Part shown: piece after piece, positions 15,170 through 24,982 of the stretch
Position numbering within the stretch: position 1 is the stretch's first letter
Layout of the letters: each line of letters opens with the position of its first letter
Assembly (NCBI GenBank): GCA_034432375.1
Contig: DAOUCA010000181.1
Span: forward strand, 62,001-126,000
From: JAHBVH01 sp034432375
GTDB lineage: Bacteria; Chloroflexota; Anaerolineae; Caldilineales; Caldilineaceae
Direction: 5' to 3'
Length of the DNA: 64,000 nucleotides
The notes under the pieces: generated by a model
What the model was told of the DNA's origin: nothing
The model's database searches: none
What the model saw: only the letters and a program-made list of their open reading frames with translations
Program-made: the position numbers and the translations under genes

Positions 15170-15244
15170 GACAACTCCGGTGTAAGCATCGACCCTAGAT
15201 TGAACGCAGTTATTCAATCTAGGGTCGACGATACCGGAGTTGTC
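15170..15244 (-). promoter_or_regulatory. Leader hairpin that sequesters the ubiA-like ribosome binding site
   Basis: The two ends (15170-15181 and 15233-15244) are complementary over 12 bp, and an inner perfect 16-bp arm pairs 15189-15204 with 15213-15228. In the minus-strand transcript the Shine-Dalgarno GGAG falls in the 3' outer arm and is paired with CTCC of the 5' arm. It could be a translational switch or a small palindromic element that landed here. Confidence 0.55.
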
Positions 15245-15308
15245 CATTTATTTCTATAATCTGGCGTCCAAAGTTTGTGGACTGGCACACCACGCGACCT
15301 GTTACGGA

Positions 15309-15443
15309 TTGATGCTGTTGCACTGCCTTAAGCAATGGGGTTAAAACCCCTGGCTAACAGCGAGAAGCGCCCTCAGGCGCTGAGGCGGCTTTTCGTTATC
15401 AGATCGGGATTTCAATCCCGTTGTAAGGCAGTGCAACAGCATC
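15309..15443. repeat. MITE-like palindromic element, family C
   Basis: About 135 bp bounded by GATGCTGTTGCACTGCCTTA and its exact inverted copy, with internal palindromes GGGGTTAAAACCCC and AGCGCCCTCAGGCGCT. It overlaps the stop codon of the downstream phosphatase gene by 2 bp. The internal GGTTTTAACCC plus CGCCTGAGGGCGCTTCTCG portion recurs at about 37248-37302. Confidence 0.75.
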
Positions 15444-16215
15444 ATGGATTGAGCAGACGAATGACCTTGTCGTGAATGCTGCCGCCGGTTGCAATAATAC
15501 TTTCGCCCTTGACGGCATCGTTGCCCTGCCAATCGGTAATCACACCACCTGCCCCCTCGATGATCGGGATCAGCGCCAGCAGATCCCAGGGATTCATAAT
15601 CGGGTCGGCCATGATGTCGGCCCCGCCATTGGCAACGACGTAGTAGCCGTGGCAGTCGCCCCAATTGTTGTGCCGTTGTACCCGTTTGGTGAGGGTTTCA
15701 AAGGCGGGGCCATTTTGGTAGGGAGTGGCTGTTAAATAGGTGCTCAACAGAATGGCCTCTTCAATGCGGGCACAGGGGCGTACATGCACACGCTTGCCAT
15801 TGAGCCAGGTCTGGCCATTCACACCAATTAGGAAATCGTTGAGCAGCGGTTGGTTGATCACACCAAGGATGGGGCGGCCCTCTTTGAGCAGCGCAATCAA
15901 CGTGCCAAAGAGATAGCTGTGGCTGACAAAGGATTTCGTCCCGTCAATTGGATCAAGCACCCACTGATAGGCGGCGTCGGGCTGGTGATGGCCATGCTCC
16001 TCGCCCAGAATGCCATGATCAGGGAAGCGTTTGGTGATCATCGCACGCATTACTTCTTCCGCCTGACGGTCGGCGATCGTTACTGGTGAGTCGTCAGCCT
16101 TGCTTTCCACCGTGTAGTCTGTGCGAAAGTATTGGCGAATGATTGCGGCACTGGCATCTGCCAGCTCTTTGGCGAAGGAACTCAATTCATCTTGTGTCGC
16201 CATTGTTACACCCAT
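15442..16215 (-). CDS. Inositol-monophosphatase-family phosphatase, HisN-like
   Basis: A 257-residue lithium-sensitive phosphatase fold protein. Metal-site motifs are 'GEEHG' (about 70), 'DPIDGTKSF' (about 87-95) and 'WDLLALIPIIEGAGG' near the C-terminus. 'NWGDCHGYYVVANGGADIM' is characteristic of the histidinol-phosphate phosphatase HisN branch, so histidine synthesis is likely, but other phosphomonoesters are possible. A start at 16203 (GTAACAATGGCG) is an alternative. The gene overlaps or directly follows the TPR gene stop (TAA at 16206-16208), so both are one transcription unit. Confidence 0.85.
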   Translation of the reverse strand: MGVTMATQDELSSFAKELADASAAIIRQYFRTDYTVESKADDSPVTIADRQAEEVMRAMITKRFPDHGILGEEHGHHQPDAAYQWVLDPIDGTKSFVSHSYLFGTLIALLKEGRPILGVINQPLLNDFLIGVNGQTWLNGKRVHVRPCARIEEAILLSTYLTATPYQNGPAFETLTKRVQRHNNWGDCHGYYVVANGGADIMADPIMNPWDLLALIPIIEGAGGVITDWQGNDAVKGESIIATGGSIHDKVIRLLNP

Positions 16216-17477
16216 TCCGTCTCAAAATATTTGCGTAATGTTTGCTGTGCCTCTTCATCGAGCAGATCGCAGAGATAGGTCCACGTTTGGTAGGGCAGCA
16301 CTTTGCCCTGCGCAGCGGTGCGCCGTTGGTTGATCGCAAATTGCAGGTTCGTTTTGGCACTCTCCATGTTCCCTTGGACCGCCCAACCGAGACCAGCCAG
16401 GAAGAGCGTCTGCCATTCGTAGCGTTTGTCTTCCTGCAAGATGCGCAGAATATTGCCCAGCCCAATCCGCTCCTTGTCTCCCAAATAGAAGTGAGTCAGG
16501 ACATATTCACTAAAACTCGGCTCTTCACTCGTCTTTAGATCAACCTCTAGCACCTGCTGCCATTCGGCAACAGCTTCTTCGCCCTTGCCCAGCCGCTGTA
16601 AGGCCACGCCATGCCAGAAGTGCGAGCGAATCGGATGGGCCGTATCCTGTACAATATAAGTGAGCGCCCGTTCCGGCTCGCCCGCTTGCATCAACGTGGT
16701 GTAGAAGAGATGCAGATTCTGACGATACATCGGATCGGCGGCCAGCGCCGCGTCAAAGTGCTGCATCGCCGCTTCCCATTCGCCACGCCGCATCGCCACA
16801 TCGGCGCGCAATGTCGCCAAATAGCCACGCCACTCACGCAACTCTTCCTGGCTAATCAGCTCAAGCGCGGCCTGTTCATCGGTCCACCGCTCCGCATCTT
16901 CGACGGCTTGCGCTGCATCGTCAATCCGTCGATGGCGCAGATTGCTCATGACCAACTGCCCCCAGTCGGCGATGTCGGCATCATCGTCAGTCACCCGCGC
17001 TTCAAGTTCTTGAAAGGCTTCGTCTGTGCGTTCGGCCATGAAAAGGACGAGGATCCGTTGGAAGTCTGCGAAGGCTTGGTCGTGGGCGTCGCCGATGCCG
17101 TGAAGCGTTGTCAACGTCGCCAACGCTTCGTCATAGTGTTCGCGCAAGGTTAGATAGGATTGGGCGTTAATGGCGGCGACGGTAAAGATCTTTTGCAGCC
17201 GTTCACTGTTGGCAAGCCGCTGTGCAACCGTCATCTTGCCGATGCGTTGCACCACTTTGGCGAAGAGCGGAATTGCATCATCATCCTGTTTCGAGGCCAA
17301 CTGCTGTGCCTCGGCGAGAACCGCTTCCCAGCTGCCCTTAATCAAAATCGGCGTGGGCTCATTCTCTTCAGGGCTCTCATCATCATCATAGCCATCATCA
17401 AAATCCGCAACAGGGTACGTTGTGTCGTTGATGTCATCAAAATTATCGGGAACCGGGGCGGCAGGAAAAGTACTCAT
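16206..17477 (-). CDS. TPR-rich protein of unknown function
   Basis: The open frame reaches 17606, but its first 43 residues are encoded in a repeat-rich stretch; the ATG at 17477 ('MSTFPAAPVPDNFD') is the better start, giving 423 residues. An acidic, disordered N-terminus (about 10-45, 'DFDDGYDDDESPEENE') precedes a helical body with several TPR-like pairs, e.g. 'WEAAMQHFDAALAADPMYRQ', 'GEEAVAEWQQVLEVD' and 'MESAKTNLQFAINQ'. No signal peptide or catalytic motif is seen. It probably mediates protein contacts in the cytoplasm. It is coupled to the HisN-like gene, but a functional tie is unproven. Confidence 0.75.
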   Translation of the reverse strand: MSTFPAAPVPDNFDDINDTTYPVADFDDGYDDDESPEENEPTPILIKGSWEAVLAEAQQLASKQDDDAIPLFAKVVQRIGKMTVAQRLANSERLQKIFTVAAINAQSYLTLREHYDEALATLTTLHGIGDAHDQAFADFQRILVLFMAERTDEAFQELEARVTDDDADIADWGQLVMSNLRHRRIDDAAQAVEDAERWTDEQAALELISQEELREWRGYLATLRADVAMRRGEWEAAMQHFDAALAADPMYRQNLHLFYTTLMQAGEPERALTYIVQDTAHPIRSHFWHGVALQRLGKGEEAVAEWQQVLEVDLKTSEEPSFSEYVLTHFYLGDKERIGLGNILRILQEDKRYEWQTLFLAGLGWAVQGNMESAKTNLQFAINQRRTAAQGKVLPYQTWTYLCDLLDEEAQQTLRKYFETEWV

Positions 17478-17609
17478 CTCTGTATTTGGCTTTCTACTTG
17501 TGCTAACTGGTAACCCCACCCCTTGCCCCTTCCCGACATCAGGGAGGGGAGTTATGCTCCTCCCCCGTCTGCGGAGAAGCTGGGGGCACTGCCATTTAGG
17601 CATCAAAAT

Positions 17610-17674
17610 GTCATTCCTGCGCAGGCAGGAATCTAGGTTTCAAGGCGGTGGACCCCTGCGCAGGCAGGGGTGAC
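17610..17674. repeat. GTCATTCCTGCGCAGGCAGGAAT dispersed palindrome, copy 1
   Basis: Two facing palindromes, GTCATTCCTGCGCAGGCAGG and CCCCTGCGCAGGCAGGGGTGAC, make a larger inverted repeat. A related copy is at 43904-43967. Such elements are common dispersed repeats and show no coding capacity. Confidence 0.75.
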
Positions 17675-17740
17675 AACCGCATAGTCTCCCTAACTTAATA
17701 GCAATGAGGCTGGGGTGGGGTTGCTCGTTTACGAAAAATT

Positions 17741-17766
17741 CCCCGGGATCTACCCAGATCCCGGGG
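17741..17766 (-). terminator. Rho-independent terminator of the chelatase-like operon
   Basis: CCCCGGGATCT / AGATCCCGGGG forms a perfect 11-bp stem. On the minus strand it is followed by AATTTTTCG, the expected T-run, and lies 20 bp after the VWA gene stop. Confidence 0.85.
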
Positions 17767-17787
17767 TTATTTTCTCTGGTTTATCCG

Positions 17788-18735
17788 TTAACTAAGGTCG
17801 ATTTCGCGCTTGACGGTGTGCAGCAAGGTGTCGGCGCGCAGTTCAGGGAGATTGTGGCAGATCCCGCCCAAGGCATCGGCCAGCTTTTGCGCCAACCCAC
17901 GGTCAAAGGCGGCGTGCTCCATGTTGACAACAATCGAGCGCAGCTTGGCCTGCTCAAAGAGGCTGGCTATCCGCATCGACTCTTCCTGTGCCGGCATGCC
18001 GGTCATGCTAACATTGCCGGCTCCATCGGTGAGCAGGATCATCATGGGGCGGATCTCGCCGTCGCGGCGGCGGGCATTTTCGATCACCTGCCAGGCCATA
18101 TAGAGCCCGCCACTCAACGGCGTCTTGCCGCCGACGGGCAGATCTTGTAGCGCCCGTTGGGCCAACTCCACGCTGTTGGTGGGGGGTAAGACTAAGCGTG
18201 CCTTGTCTCGTTGGAAGACAACAAGCCCCACTTGATCACGGCGTTGATAAGCATCGACGAGCAGACTGAAGATCGCTCCCTTGGTCGCCTCCATGCGCTC
18301 GCTGGCCGCCATCGACCAACTGGCATCGACCACAAAGAGGATCAGGTTGCCGGTGCGCCGTACCCGCACTTTGCGTTGTAGATCGCCTTTGCGCAATTGC
18401 AGCGCCAGATCATTGGTCGCTTCAGAAAGCCGCTGCTGTTGGAAGGGTGCCGCCGCGCGCAGCGTGGCATCAAAGGCAATATCTTCAGGATGACTACCGG
18501 CAGGGCGTGCTTTGATATAGCGACCACGCTTGCGGTCCGTTCGTGTATAGGAGCGCTTACCGGCCCGCTCGCGCGTCATCTTATCGAGCGGCGTATCCAT
18601 GCGCTTTGTTTCAAATGTATCACCGATCTGTACCGGCTTGCGGGCACCTTTGGCGTCTCCGGGCGATGAGCTTTGCTGGGGAGAGGCATCGGGTTGGGCA
18701 ACTGCGCCCTCGCCCCCCTCGCCAGCATCCATCAT
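17788..18735 (-). CDS. VWA-domain protein, magnesium-chelatase D-subunit-like
   Basis: A 315-residue protein with a disordered charged N-terminus (about 1-75) and a von Willebrand A domain at about 125-310 carrying the MIDAS motif 'DASWSM' and 'LLTDGAGN'. It lacks the N-terminal AAA-like half of full BchD/ChlD (usually above 550 residues) and so resembles the C-terminal integrin-like half, as in short D-type subunits of cobalt or magnesium chelatases. It follows the BchI-like gene by 17 bp. No large BchH/CobN subunit is in the window. A role in metal insertion into a tetrapyrrole or a MoxR-like chaperone role is inferred. Confidence 0.8.
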   Translation of the reverse strand: MMDAGEGGEGAVAQPDASPQQSSSPGDAKGARKPVQIGDTFETKRMDTPLDKMTRERAGKRSYTRTDRKRGRYIKARPAGSHPEDIAFDATLRAAAPFQQQRLSEATNDLALQLRKGDLQRKVRVRRTGNLILFVVDASWSMAASERMEATKGAIFSLLVDAYQRRDQVGLVVFQRDKARLVLPPTNSVELAQRALQDLPVGGKTPLSGGLYMAWQVIENARRRDGEIRPMMILLTDGAGNVSMTGMPAQEESMRIASLFEQAKLRSIVVNMEHAAFDRGLAQKLADALGGICHNLPELRADTLLHTVKREIDLS

Positions 18736-18752
18736 GTCTGACTCATCGCCCT

Positions 18753-19862
18753 CTATGCTTTTTTTTCGTCGGCCGCCGCGTCACCCATCTGCATGCCTTC
18801 GCTCTCGTCACCGTCACCGGCTTCTTGCTCGGCTTCGGCGCGCGCCTGGCGCACATTGTTCTGCAACTGATCCAGATTCATCGTCGATTCCTGGAAGGGT
18901 TGCTTCTTCATGCGGTGGGGCAGGGCAAGCTCGGCGGCGATCAGGATATCGTTGTCGTTGATCTGCAGCCGGCCATCGTAGGCAGCCTGTGCGCGAGCAG
19001 TGCGCAGGATCACAATGTCGGCCCGGTGGCCATCGACCTTAAAGCTGCCGGTGAGCGCCGCAATCGTGTAGAGATCCTTATCCGTATATTTGACCATGGC
19101 ATAGCGGCTGCGGGCCTCGGAGATGCGCGTGCTCAGTGTCTCTTCACTATCTTCAAACGCATCAAAGAAGCCCTGTTGATCTTGCTCGAAGAAGATGCGG
19201 CGGCGTAAAATCTCTACGCGCTGTTTGGCATCGGTCAGCCCAATCACATCGACGGCATGGGCAAAACGATCGAGCAACTGCGGGCGCAGATCGCCCTCTT
19301 CTGGGTTCATCGAGCCGACAAGGACAAATTGCGCCGGGTGCTGAAAGCTGATCCCTTCGCGCTCGACCACGTTGATGCCCATCGCCGCGCTGTCGAGCAA
19401 CAGATCGACGACATGATCGTCGAGCAAGTTGACTTCATCGACATAGAGCACGCCACGGTTGGCGGCGGCCAGAATGCCCGGCTCAAAGTGCCGTTCGCCC
19501 CGTTGGATCGCCTTTTCAATATCCAACGTGCCAACGACTCGATCTTCGGTGGCGCTAACCGGTAGATCGACAAAGGGAGTGCTGCGAAAGTGCGAAGGCA
19601 ACTGCCCTTCTCGCGCCATGCGCTCCCGACACTCATCACAATAGAGATCCGGGCGGGCCGGGTCGCAGCCAAACGGGCAGCCGTCAACGGCCTCTAGTTC
19701 AGGGATCAACGCGGCTAGCGCACGGGCTGCCGTGGATTTGGCGGTGCCGCGTTCGCCGCGGATCAGTACACCACCAATTTGGGGGTTAATGGCATTCAGG
19801 ATCAACGCGCGCTTCATGCGCTCCTGGCCAACTATCGCTGTAAATGGGTAAATCGATCGCAT
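18753..19862 (-). CDS. Magnesium-chelatase I-subunit-like AAA+ ATPase
   Basis: The ATG at 19862 has AAGGA 9 nt upstream; a TTG at 19871 is less likely. The product is about 369 residues. Walker A is 'GERGTAKST', Walker B 'GVLYVDEVNLL', sensor-type 'SMNPEEGDLRPQLLDRFA' is present, and a Cys-rich insert 'GCPFGCDPARPDLYCDEC' matches the BchI/ChlI family. The C-terminal tail is acidic and Glu/Ala-rich (about 325-369). The I and D subunits form the motor of Mg- or Co-chelatase. The pair is adjacent and co-transcribed, but without the large subunit their substrate is open. Confidence 0.85.
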   Translation of the reverse strand: MRSIYPFTAIVGQERMKRALILNAINPQIGGVLIRGERGTAKSTAARALAALIPELEAVDGCPFGCDPARPDLYCDECRERMAREGQLPSHFRSTPFVDLPVSATEDRVVGTLDIEKAIQRGERHFEPGILAAANRGVLYVDEVNLLDDHVVDLLLDSAAMGINVVEREGISFQHPAQFVLVGSMNPEEGDLRPQLLDRFAHAVDVIGLTDAKQRVEILRRRIFFEQDQQGFFDAFEDSEETLSTRISEARSRYAMVKYTDKDLYTIAALTGSFKVDGHRADIVILRTARAQAAYDGRLQINDNDILIAAELALPHRMKKQPFQESTMNLDQLQNNVRQARAEAEQEAGDGDESEGMQMGDAAADEKKA

Positions 19863-19980
19863 GAGAAACAATCCTTCAGGGTCAGTGCAAAAGAGCGTCT
19901 AATAATAAATAGGAAGGGCGAAGTAACCTCCGCCCCCCGCTTTCTATCACTCATTATATACGAGATCTTTCACTTGTAAC

Positions 19981-20021
19981 AAACAGCCACTGTTAACAGC
20001 CATTGTTAACAGTGGCTGTTT
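19981..20021 (-). terminator. Candidate terminator after the SDR gene
   Basis: A perfect 18-bp inverted repeat (AAACAGCCACTGTTAACA and complement) with a 5-nt loop. On the minus strand it ends GCTGTTTGTTACAAG, a modest T-run. It lies downstream of the guaB-SDR unit and upstream of the chelatase-like genes. Confidence 0.55.
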
Positions 20022-20063
20022 CCGTTTATCTTCGCAGCTTGACGGGCAAAGCTTATTTTCTGC

Positions 20064-20147
20064 CACAGAGAGCACAGAGAGCACAGAGAGCACAGAGAGC
20101 ACAGGGAGCACAGAGAGCACAGAGAGCACAGAGAGCACAGAGAAGAT
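20064..20147. repeat. CACAGAGAG 9-bp tandem array
   Basis: About nine units of CACAGAGAG with one GGGAG variant. An inverted CTCTGTGCTCTCTGTGG follows at about 20161-20177. It matches the family of arrays at 10093-10151 and 42858-42950. No spacers are present, so it is not a CRISPR. Confidence 0.85.
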
Positions 20148-20235
20148 AGGTGTTCATACACTCTGTGCTCTCTGTGGCTAAGCCTCAATCAGCTTAGCTT
20201 CGTGTGACTTCGTGGATATTTGAGTTGGTTTGGCC

Positions 20236-20982
20236 TTACTTCGCCGATTCGCCACCATCGACGGTTAGCACGCTGCCGGTAATAAAGTTGGCGGCAGCCG
20301 AACAGAGGAAGGCAGCTGCTTCGGCAATATCTTCCGGACGGCCAATCCGCTGGAGCGGGATCAGCGGGACCTGCGATTCAAAGAAGTCCGGGGGCATGGC
20401 ATCAAAGGCTTCGGTGTGGATCAAGCCCGGTCTGATCACATTCGAGCGGACGCCAACACCAGCCAACTCCAGGGCCAACTTGCGATTAAAGCCTTCCAAC
20501 CCCGCCTTGCTCGCCACATAGGCCACATCGTCAACCTCGCCGGAGATCGCGCTGATGCTGCTGATGTGGAGAATATTCCCTTTGGTCGCCATCAAGTGGG
20601 GAAGCGCATGGTGGACCAAGGCAAAGGCGGCATCGAGGTTGACCGCCATCACATGTTGCCAGCGCGAGAGCGTCATCTCTTCGATGGGCATCCCCGCCGA
20701 AATCGCTGCGTTGTTAACGAGGATATCCAACTGACCAAAGGTATCCACCGTCTCTTGCACAATCGCGCCGGCATCGCTGGCCACATCGCCGACAATCGCG
20801 TGGACGATATAGCCTGCCTCCGATAACCCTTCTGCGCGCTGTTGCACCACCGCGGCGCGGCGGCCACAGATCGCCACCTTGGCACCGCCTTGACCAAAGA
20901 GCTTTGCGATTGCCGCCCCGATCCCTGTGCCACCGCCAGTAATGAGGGCAACTTTGCCAGTAAAGCGTGCTTCTTCGTTCAT
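20236..20982 (-). CDS. Short-chain dehydrogenase/reductase, FabG-like
   Basis: The ATG at 20982 (7 bp after the guaB stop, inside a longer open frame) gives a 248-residue protein of standard SDR length. The dinucleotide motif 'TGGGTGIGAA', the 'NNAA' motif, and the catalytic Ser/Tyr/Lys set in 'SSISAISGEVDDVAYVASKAG' are present. The C-terminal 'FITGSVLTVDGG' is typical of classical SDRs. It reduces or oxidises a carbonyl/alcohol pair with NAD(P)H; the 3-oxoacyl-ACP reductase and sugar/steroid dehydrogenase branches cannot be separated by eye. Transcription with guaB is likely from the tight spacing. Confidence 0.85.
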   Translation of the reverse strand: MNEEARFTGKVALITGGGTGIGAAIAKLFGQGGAKVAICGRRAAVVQQRAEGLSEAGYIVHAIVGDVASDAGAIVQETVDTFGQLDILVNNAAISAGMPIEEMTLSRWQHVMAVNLDAAFALVHHALPHLMATKGNILHISSISAISGEVDDVAYVASKAGLEGFNRKLALELAGVGVRSNVIRPGLIHTEAFDAMPPDFFESQVPLIPLQRIGRPEDIAEAAAFLCSAAANFITGSVLTVDGGESAK

Positions 20983-20986
20983 GGCT

Positions 20987-22555
20987 TTACCGTCCTGGTT
21001 GAATTTGATAGTTTGGGGCTTCTTTGGTGATTGTAATCGAATGCGGGTGGCTTTCCTGATAGCTCGCCGCTGAGATGCGCACAAATTGCGCCTTGGCCCA
21101 GAGTTCCGGCACCGAGGCCGCCCCGACATAGCCCATGCCGCTGCGCAACCCACCCATCAGTTGAAAAACATAATCCTTGAGCATCCCTTTGTAGGGCACC
21201 TGTCCTTCGATGCCCTCGGGAACGAGCTTGCCACCAATGTCGGGGCTGGCGCTTTCGCTCGACCGTTGCCCGGATTGATAGCGGTCGTTGGCCCGGCCGC
21301 GCATGGCACCCATGCTGCCCATGCCGCGGTACTCCTTGAAGGAGCGCCCCTCGCGGATGACGACTTCGCCAGGCGACTCGTGTAGCCCGGCGAGCAGGCT
21401 GCCCAACATCACCGCCGACGCGCCACAGGCGAGTGCCTTAGTAATATCACCGCTGTAGCGGATGCCGCCGTCGGCAATCACGGCCACACCCCGCTGTTGC
21501 GCGGCGACGGCGCATTCGGCAATCGCCGTCAATTGTGGCATCCCGGCCCCGCTAACGACGCGCGTTGTACAGATTGAGCCGGCACCGACACCAACCTTAA
21601 TCGCGTTGGCCCCGGCGTCGATCAGCGCGTTGATCCCCGCCGCGGTGACCACGTTGCCGGCGAGGATAATCAGATCCGGGAAGTTGCGACGGATTGTCTT
21701 GATCGCTTCGACCACGCCAAGGCTGTGACCGTGCGCTGTGTCAATCGCAATCGCATCGACGCCAGCCTCGCAGAGGGCACCGGCGCGTGCCACGCCACTT
21801 TCGCCAACACCGACTGCCCCGGCGACGAGCAATCGACCTCGCTCATCTTTGGCAGCGTGGGGGTAATCCTGCCGTTTAAGCAGATCTTTATAGGTGATCA
21901 AGCCCTTGAGATAGCCGTTGTCATCGACGAGTGGCAACTTTTCAATGCGGTAGCGGTGGAGAATTTCCTGTGCTTCGGGGAGCGTCGTGCCAATGCGTGC
22001 GGTAATCAGCTCGTCTGCCGTCATGTAATCGCTGATCGGGCGGTTGTAGTCGGTGGCGAAACGTACATCACGGTTGGTGAGAATGCCGACTAATTTGCCC
22101 GCCGCATCGGTGATCGGCACGCCACTAATTTTGTAACGACCCATCACCGCTTCGGCTGCGTGTAAGGTCTCTTCTGGATGAAGCGTGATCGGGTCGACAA
22201 TCATGCCGCTTTCACTTCGTTTGACCTTGTCAACCTCTTCAGCCTGGTCCGCAATCTCCAAATTGCGGTGAATGACTCCCAACCCCCCCTGACGGGCCAG
22301 GGCAATCGCCAGTTCACTCTCGGTCACTGTATCCATTGCCGCGCTCAAGACGGGGATGTTGAGCTGTAGTCGTTCGTGTAGCCGCATACTCAACTTCACC
22401 TCGGATGGTAGCGTTTCGGCATAACCCGGCACCAGCAGCACGTCATCAAAGGTGAGCGCCTCTTTGGCAAAACGCTCGGCCACTTTCTCTTCTAACCCCG
22501 CGCCGTTGGTGGCGTAGCGGGCCGCCCAATTTAGATCGGATGTTTGTACAGCCAT
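20987..22555 (-). CDS. guaB: Inosine-5'-monophosphate dehydrogenase
   Basis: From the ATG at 22555 ('MAVQTSDLNWAARY') the protein has 522 residues, slightly longer than the usual 480-500 because of an N-terminal extension. The typical start 'ALTFDDVLLVPGYAETLPSEV' is followed by two CBS domains (about 115-235), the NAD-binding and catalytic loop 'GVGAGSICTTRVVSGAG' with the catalytic Cys, 'IADGGIRYSGDITKALA', and the 'YRGMGSMGAM' flap. It converts IMP to XMP, the committed step to GMP. The neighbouring purA handles the AMP branch on the opposite strand. Confidence 0.96.
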   Translation of the reverse strand: MAVQTSDLNWAARYATNGAGLEEKVAERFAKEALTFDDVLLVPGYAETLPSEVKLSMRLHERLQLNIPVLSAAMDTVTESELAIALARQGGLGVIHRNLEIADQAEEVDKVKRSESGMIVDPITLHPEETLHAAEAVMGRYKISGVPITDAAGKLVGILTNRDVRFATDYNRPISDYMTADELITARIGTTLPEAQEILHRYRIEKLPLVDDNGYLKGLITYKDLLKRQDYPHAAKDERGRLLVAGAVGVGESGVARAGALCEAGVDAIAIDTAHGHSLGVVEAIKTIRRNFPDLIILAGNVVTAAGINALIDAGANAIKVGVGAGSICTTRVVSGAGMPQLTAIAECAVAAQQRGVAVIADGGIRYSGDITKALACGASAVMLGSLLAGLHESPGEVVIREGRSFKEYRGMGSMGAMRGRANDRYQSGQRSSESASPDIGGKLVPEGIEGQVPYKGMLKDYVFQLMGGLRSGMGYVGAASVPELWAKAQFVRISAASYQESHPHSITITKEAPNYQIQPGR

Positions 22556-22742
22556 GAGATTTCTTCTAACCCCTCTTGTTTTACTGGGAAACGCGTGTCG
22601 CCCGAATAAGTCTAAAATTTCACGCATTGTACCACTGCTCTTGTGGAGTACCAACATTTTAGCCTTGAGCAGAGGGGAAGCAGCGCGGACAGGGGATTCA
22701 GAAGGGAAGGGATGTCGCCGGCTGAAAGTCTCATTTGCACTT

Positions 22743-22778
22743 GAAATTCCGGATGCGTCGTGGCAAATCCGGAATTTC
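22743..22778. other. Hairpin in the guaB-purA divergent region
   Basis: A perfect 12-bp inverted repeat GAAATTCCGGAT / ATCCGGAATTTC with a 12-nt spacer lies between the divergent guaB and purA genes. It may be an operator or an RNA hairpin in a leader; nothing further identifies it. Nearby, 22824-22884 contains GGACATCCGCTTGCCGGT in reverse, a motif that recurs at about 40991-41008. Confidence 0.45.
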
Positions 22779-22947
22779 CTTCATCAGTTGTAGTGTTTTG
22801 CGGTCCTTATTCCTTAGCTTGATACCAGTGGGGTGTACCCTTGTGGCCGCTCAAGGGGGGACCGGCAAGCGGATGTCCCTACGGAATCATTGTTTTTCTG
22901 GAACGGCCTTAATCATTGGGAACTAGTGAAACTAGGATCCGTATGCG

Positions 22948-22976
22948 TTGAGAAATGCGTTGAGTAGTGATACAAT
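22948..22976 (+). promoter_or_regulatory. purA promoter
   Basis: TTGAGA (22948-22953), a 17-bp spacer and TACAAT (22971-22976) form a near-consensus housekeeping promoter. Transcription would begin near 22983, leaving a leader of about 140 nt before the purA ATG. No recognised riboswitch is visible in that leader. Confidence 0.65.
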
Positions 22977-23125
22977 GGCTGGCGTATTTGAAACCATCAT
23001 TAACGACCGTCTGCAATGGCCCCGGTATCGCGCTACTGGACGCTGCACCGGTGGATTTCACCGTGTTGCGCATGTTGGTGACACTAAATTTCAACAGACA
23101 GTCCTAGAAACCAAAGGTAGATTTT

Positions 23126-24397
<1,272 letters not shown>

Positions 24398-24412
24398 GCG
24401 GTAAAAACCTGA

Positions 24413-24466
24413 ATTGCACTTATTGCACTTATTGCACTTATTGCACTTATTGCACTTGTTGCATTT
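24413..24466. repeat. ATTGCACTT 9-bp tandem array
   Basis: Five perfect ATTGCACTT units plus a decayed sixth lie between purA and the antitoxin gene. They are possibly a phase-variable or spacer sequence; no function is evident. Confidence 0.85.
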
Positions 24467-24520
24467 TGGGCATTTGTGAGCTATAGTAGTGTAGGTGTGA
24501 TTCAGAAAGGAAGAAAACAT

Positions 24521-24982
24521 ATGAATGAGGTTGCCCATAGACAGCTTCCACCGACGCCTGATGATGCAGCGCTCGCCCGGATCTCTGGACAGATTCTTGC
24601 GCGCTATATCACTTCTGATCGTCCTATTCATATGCGTGTGACGGATATAGAGCAGGAGCAGCCCATCGTATTGCCGGCGGGAGCGGTAGCTTTATTAGTG
24701 GATATTTTGGATACAATGGCGTCTGGCCATGGCGTTACGTTGATTCAGGAGAATGTCGAACTTTCGACCATTCAAGCCGCCGATGTGCTTCATGTTTCGC
24801 GTCCATTCCTGATCAAGCTGCTTGAGGAAGGCCGCATCCCTTATCGAAAAGTGGGTAAACACCGGCGTATTCGCATGGAAGATGTAATGGCCTATAAGAC
24901 GGCTATCGATACGGCGCGCGAAGCCATCCTTGATGCGTTGGCGGCTGAGGCTCAGGAAATGAATATGGGCTATGAGCATTAA
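24521..24982 (+). CDS. Excisionase-family HTH antitoxin of a PIN-type module
   Basis: The ATG at 24521 follows AGGAAG, giving 153 residues; an upstream in-frame TTG is less likely. A MerR/excisionase-type helix-turn-helix is near the centre: 'LSTIQAADVLHVSRPFLIKLL' then 'EEGRIPYRKVGKHRRIRMEDVMAYK'. This architecture, with an N-terminal alpha/beta part and a central HTH, is typical of the antitoxin partner of PIN-domain toxins. Its stop overlaps the start of a PIN-like frame (TAATG). The toxin is disrupted, so this gene is an orphan antitoxin, perhaps still protective or autoregulatory. Confidence 0.8.
   Translation: MNEVAHRQLPPTPDDAALARISGQILARYITSDRPIHMRVTDIEQEQPIVLPAGAVALLVDILDTMASGHGVTLIQENVELSTIQAADVLHVSRPFLIKLLEEGRIPYRKVGKHRRIRMEDVMAYKTAIDTAREAILDALAAEAQEMNMGYEH

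Noticed and set aside
20064..20177. Tandem CACAGAG units as a CRISPR array
   Set aside because: There are no spacers between units, the unit is only 9 bp and no cas gene is present.
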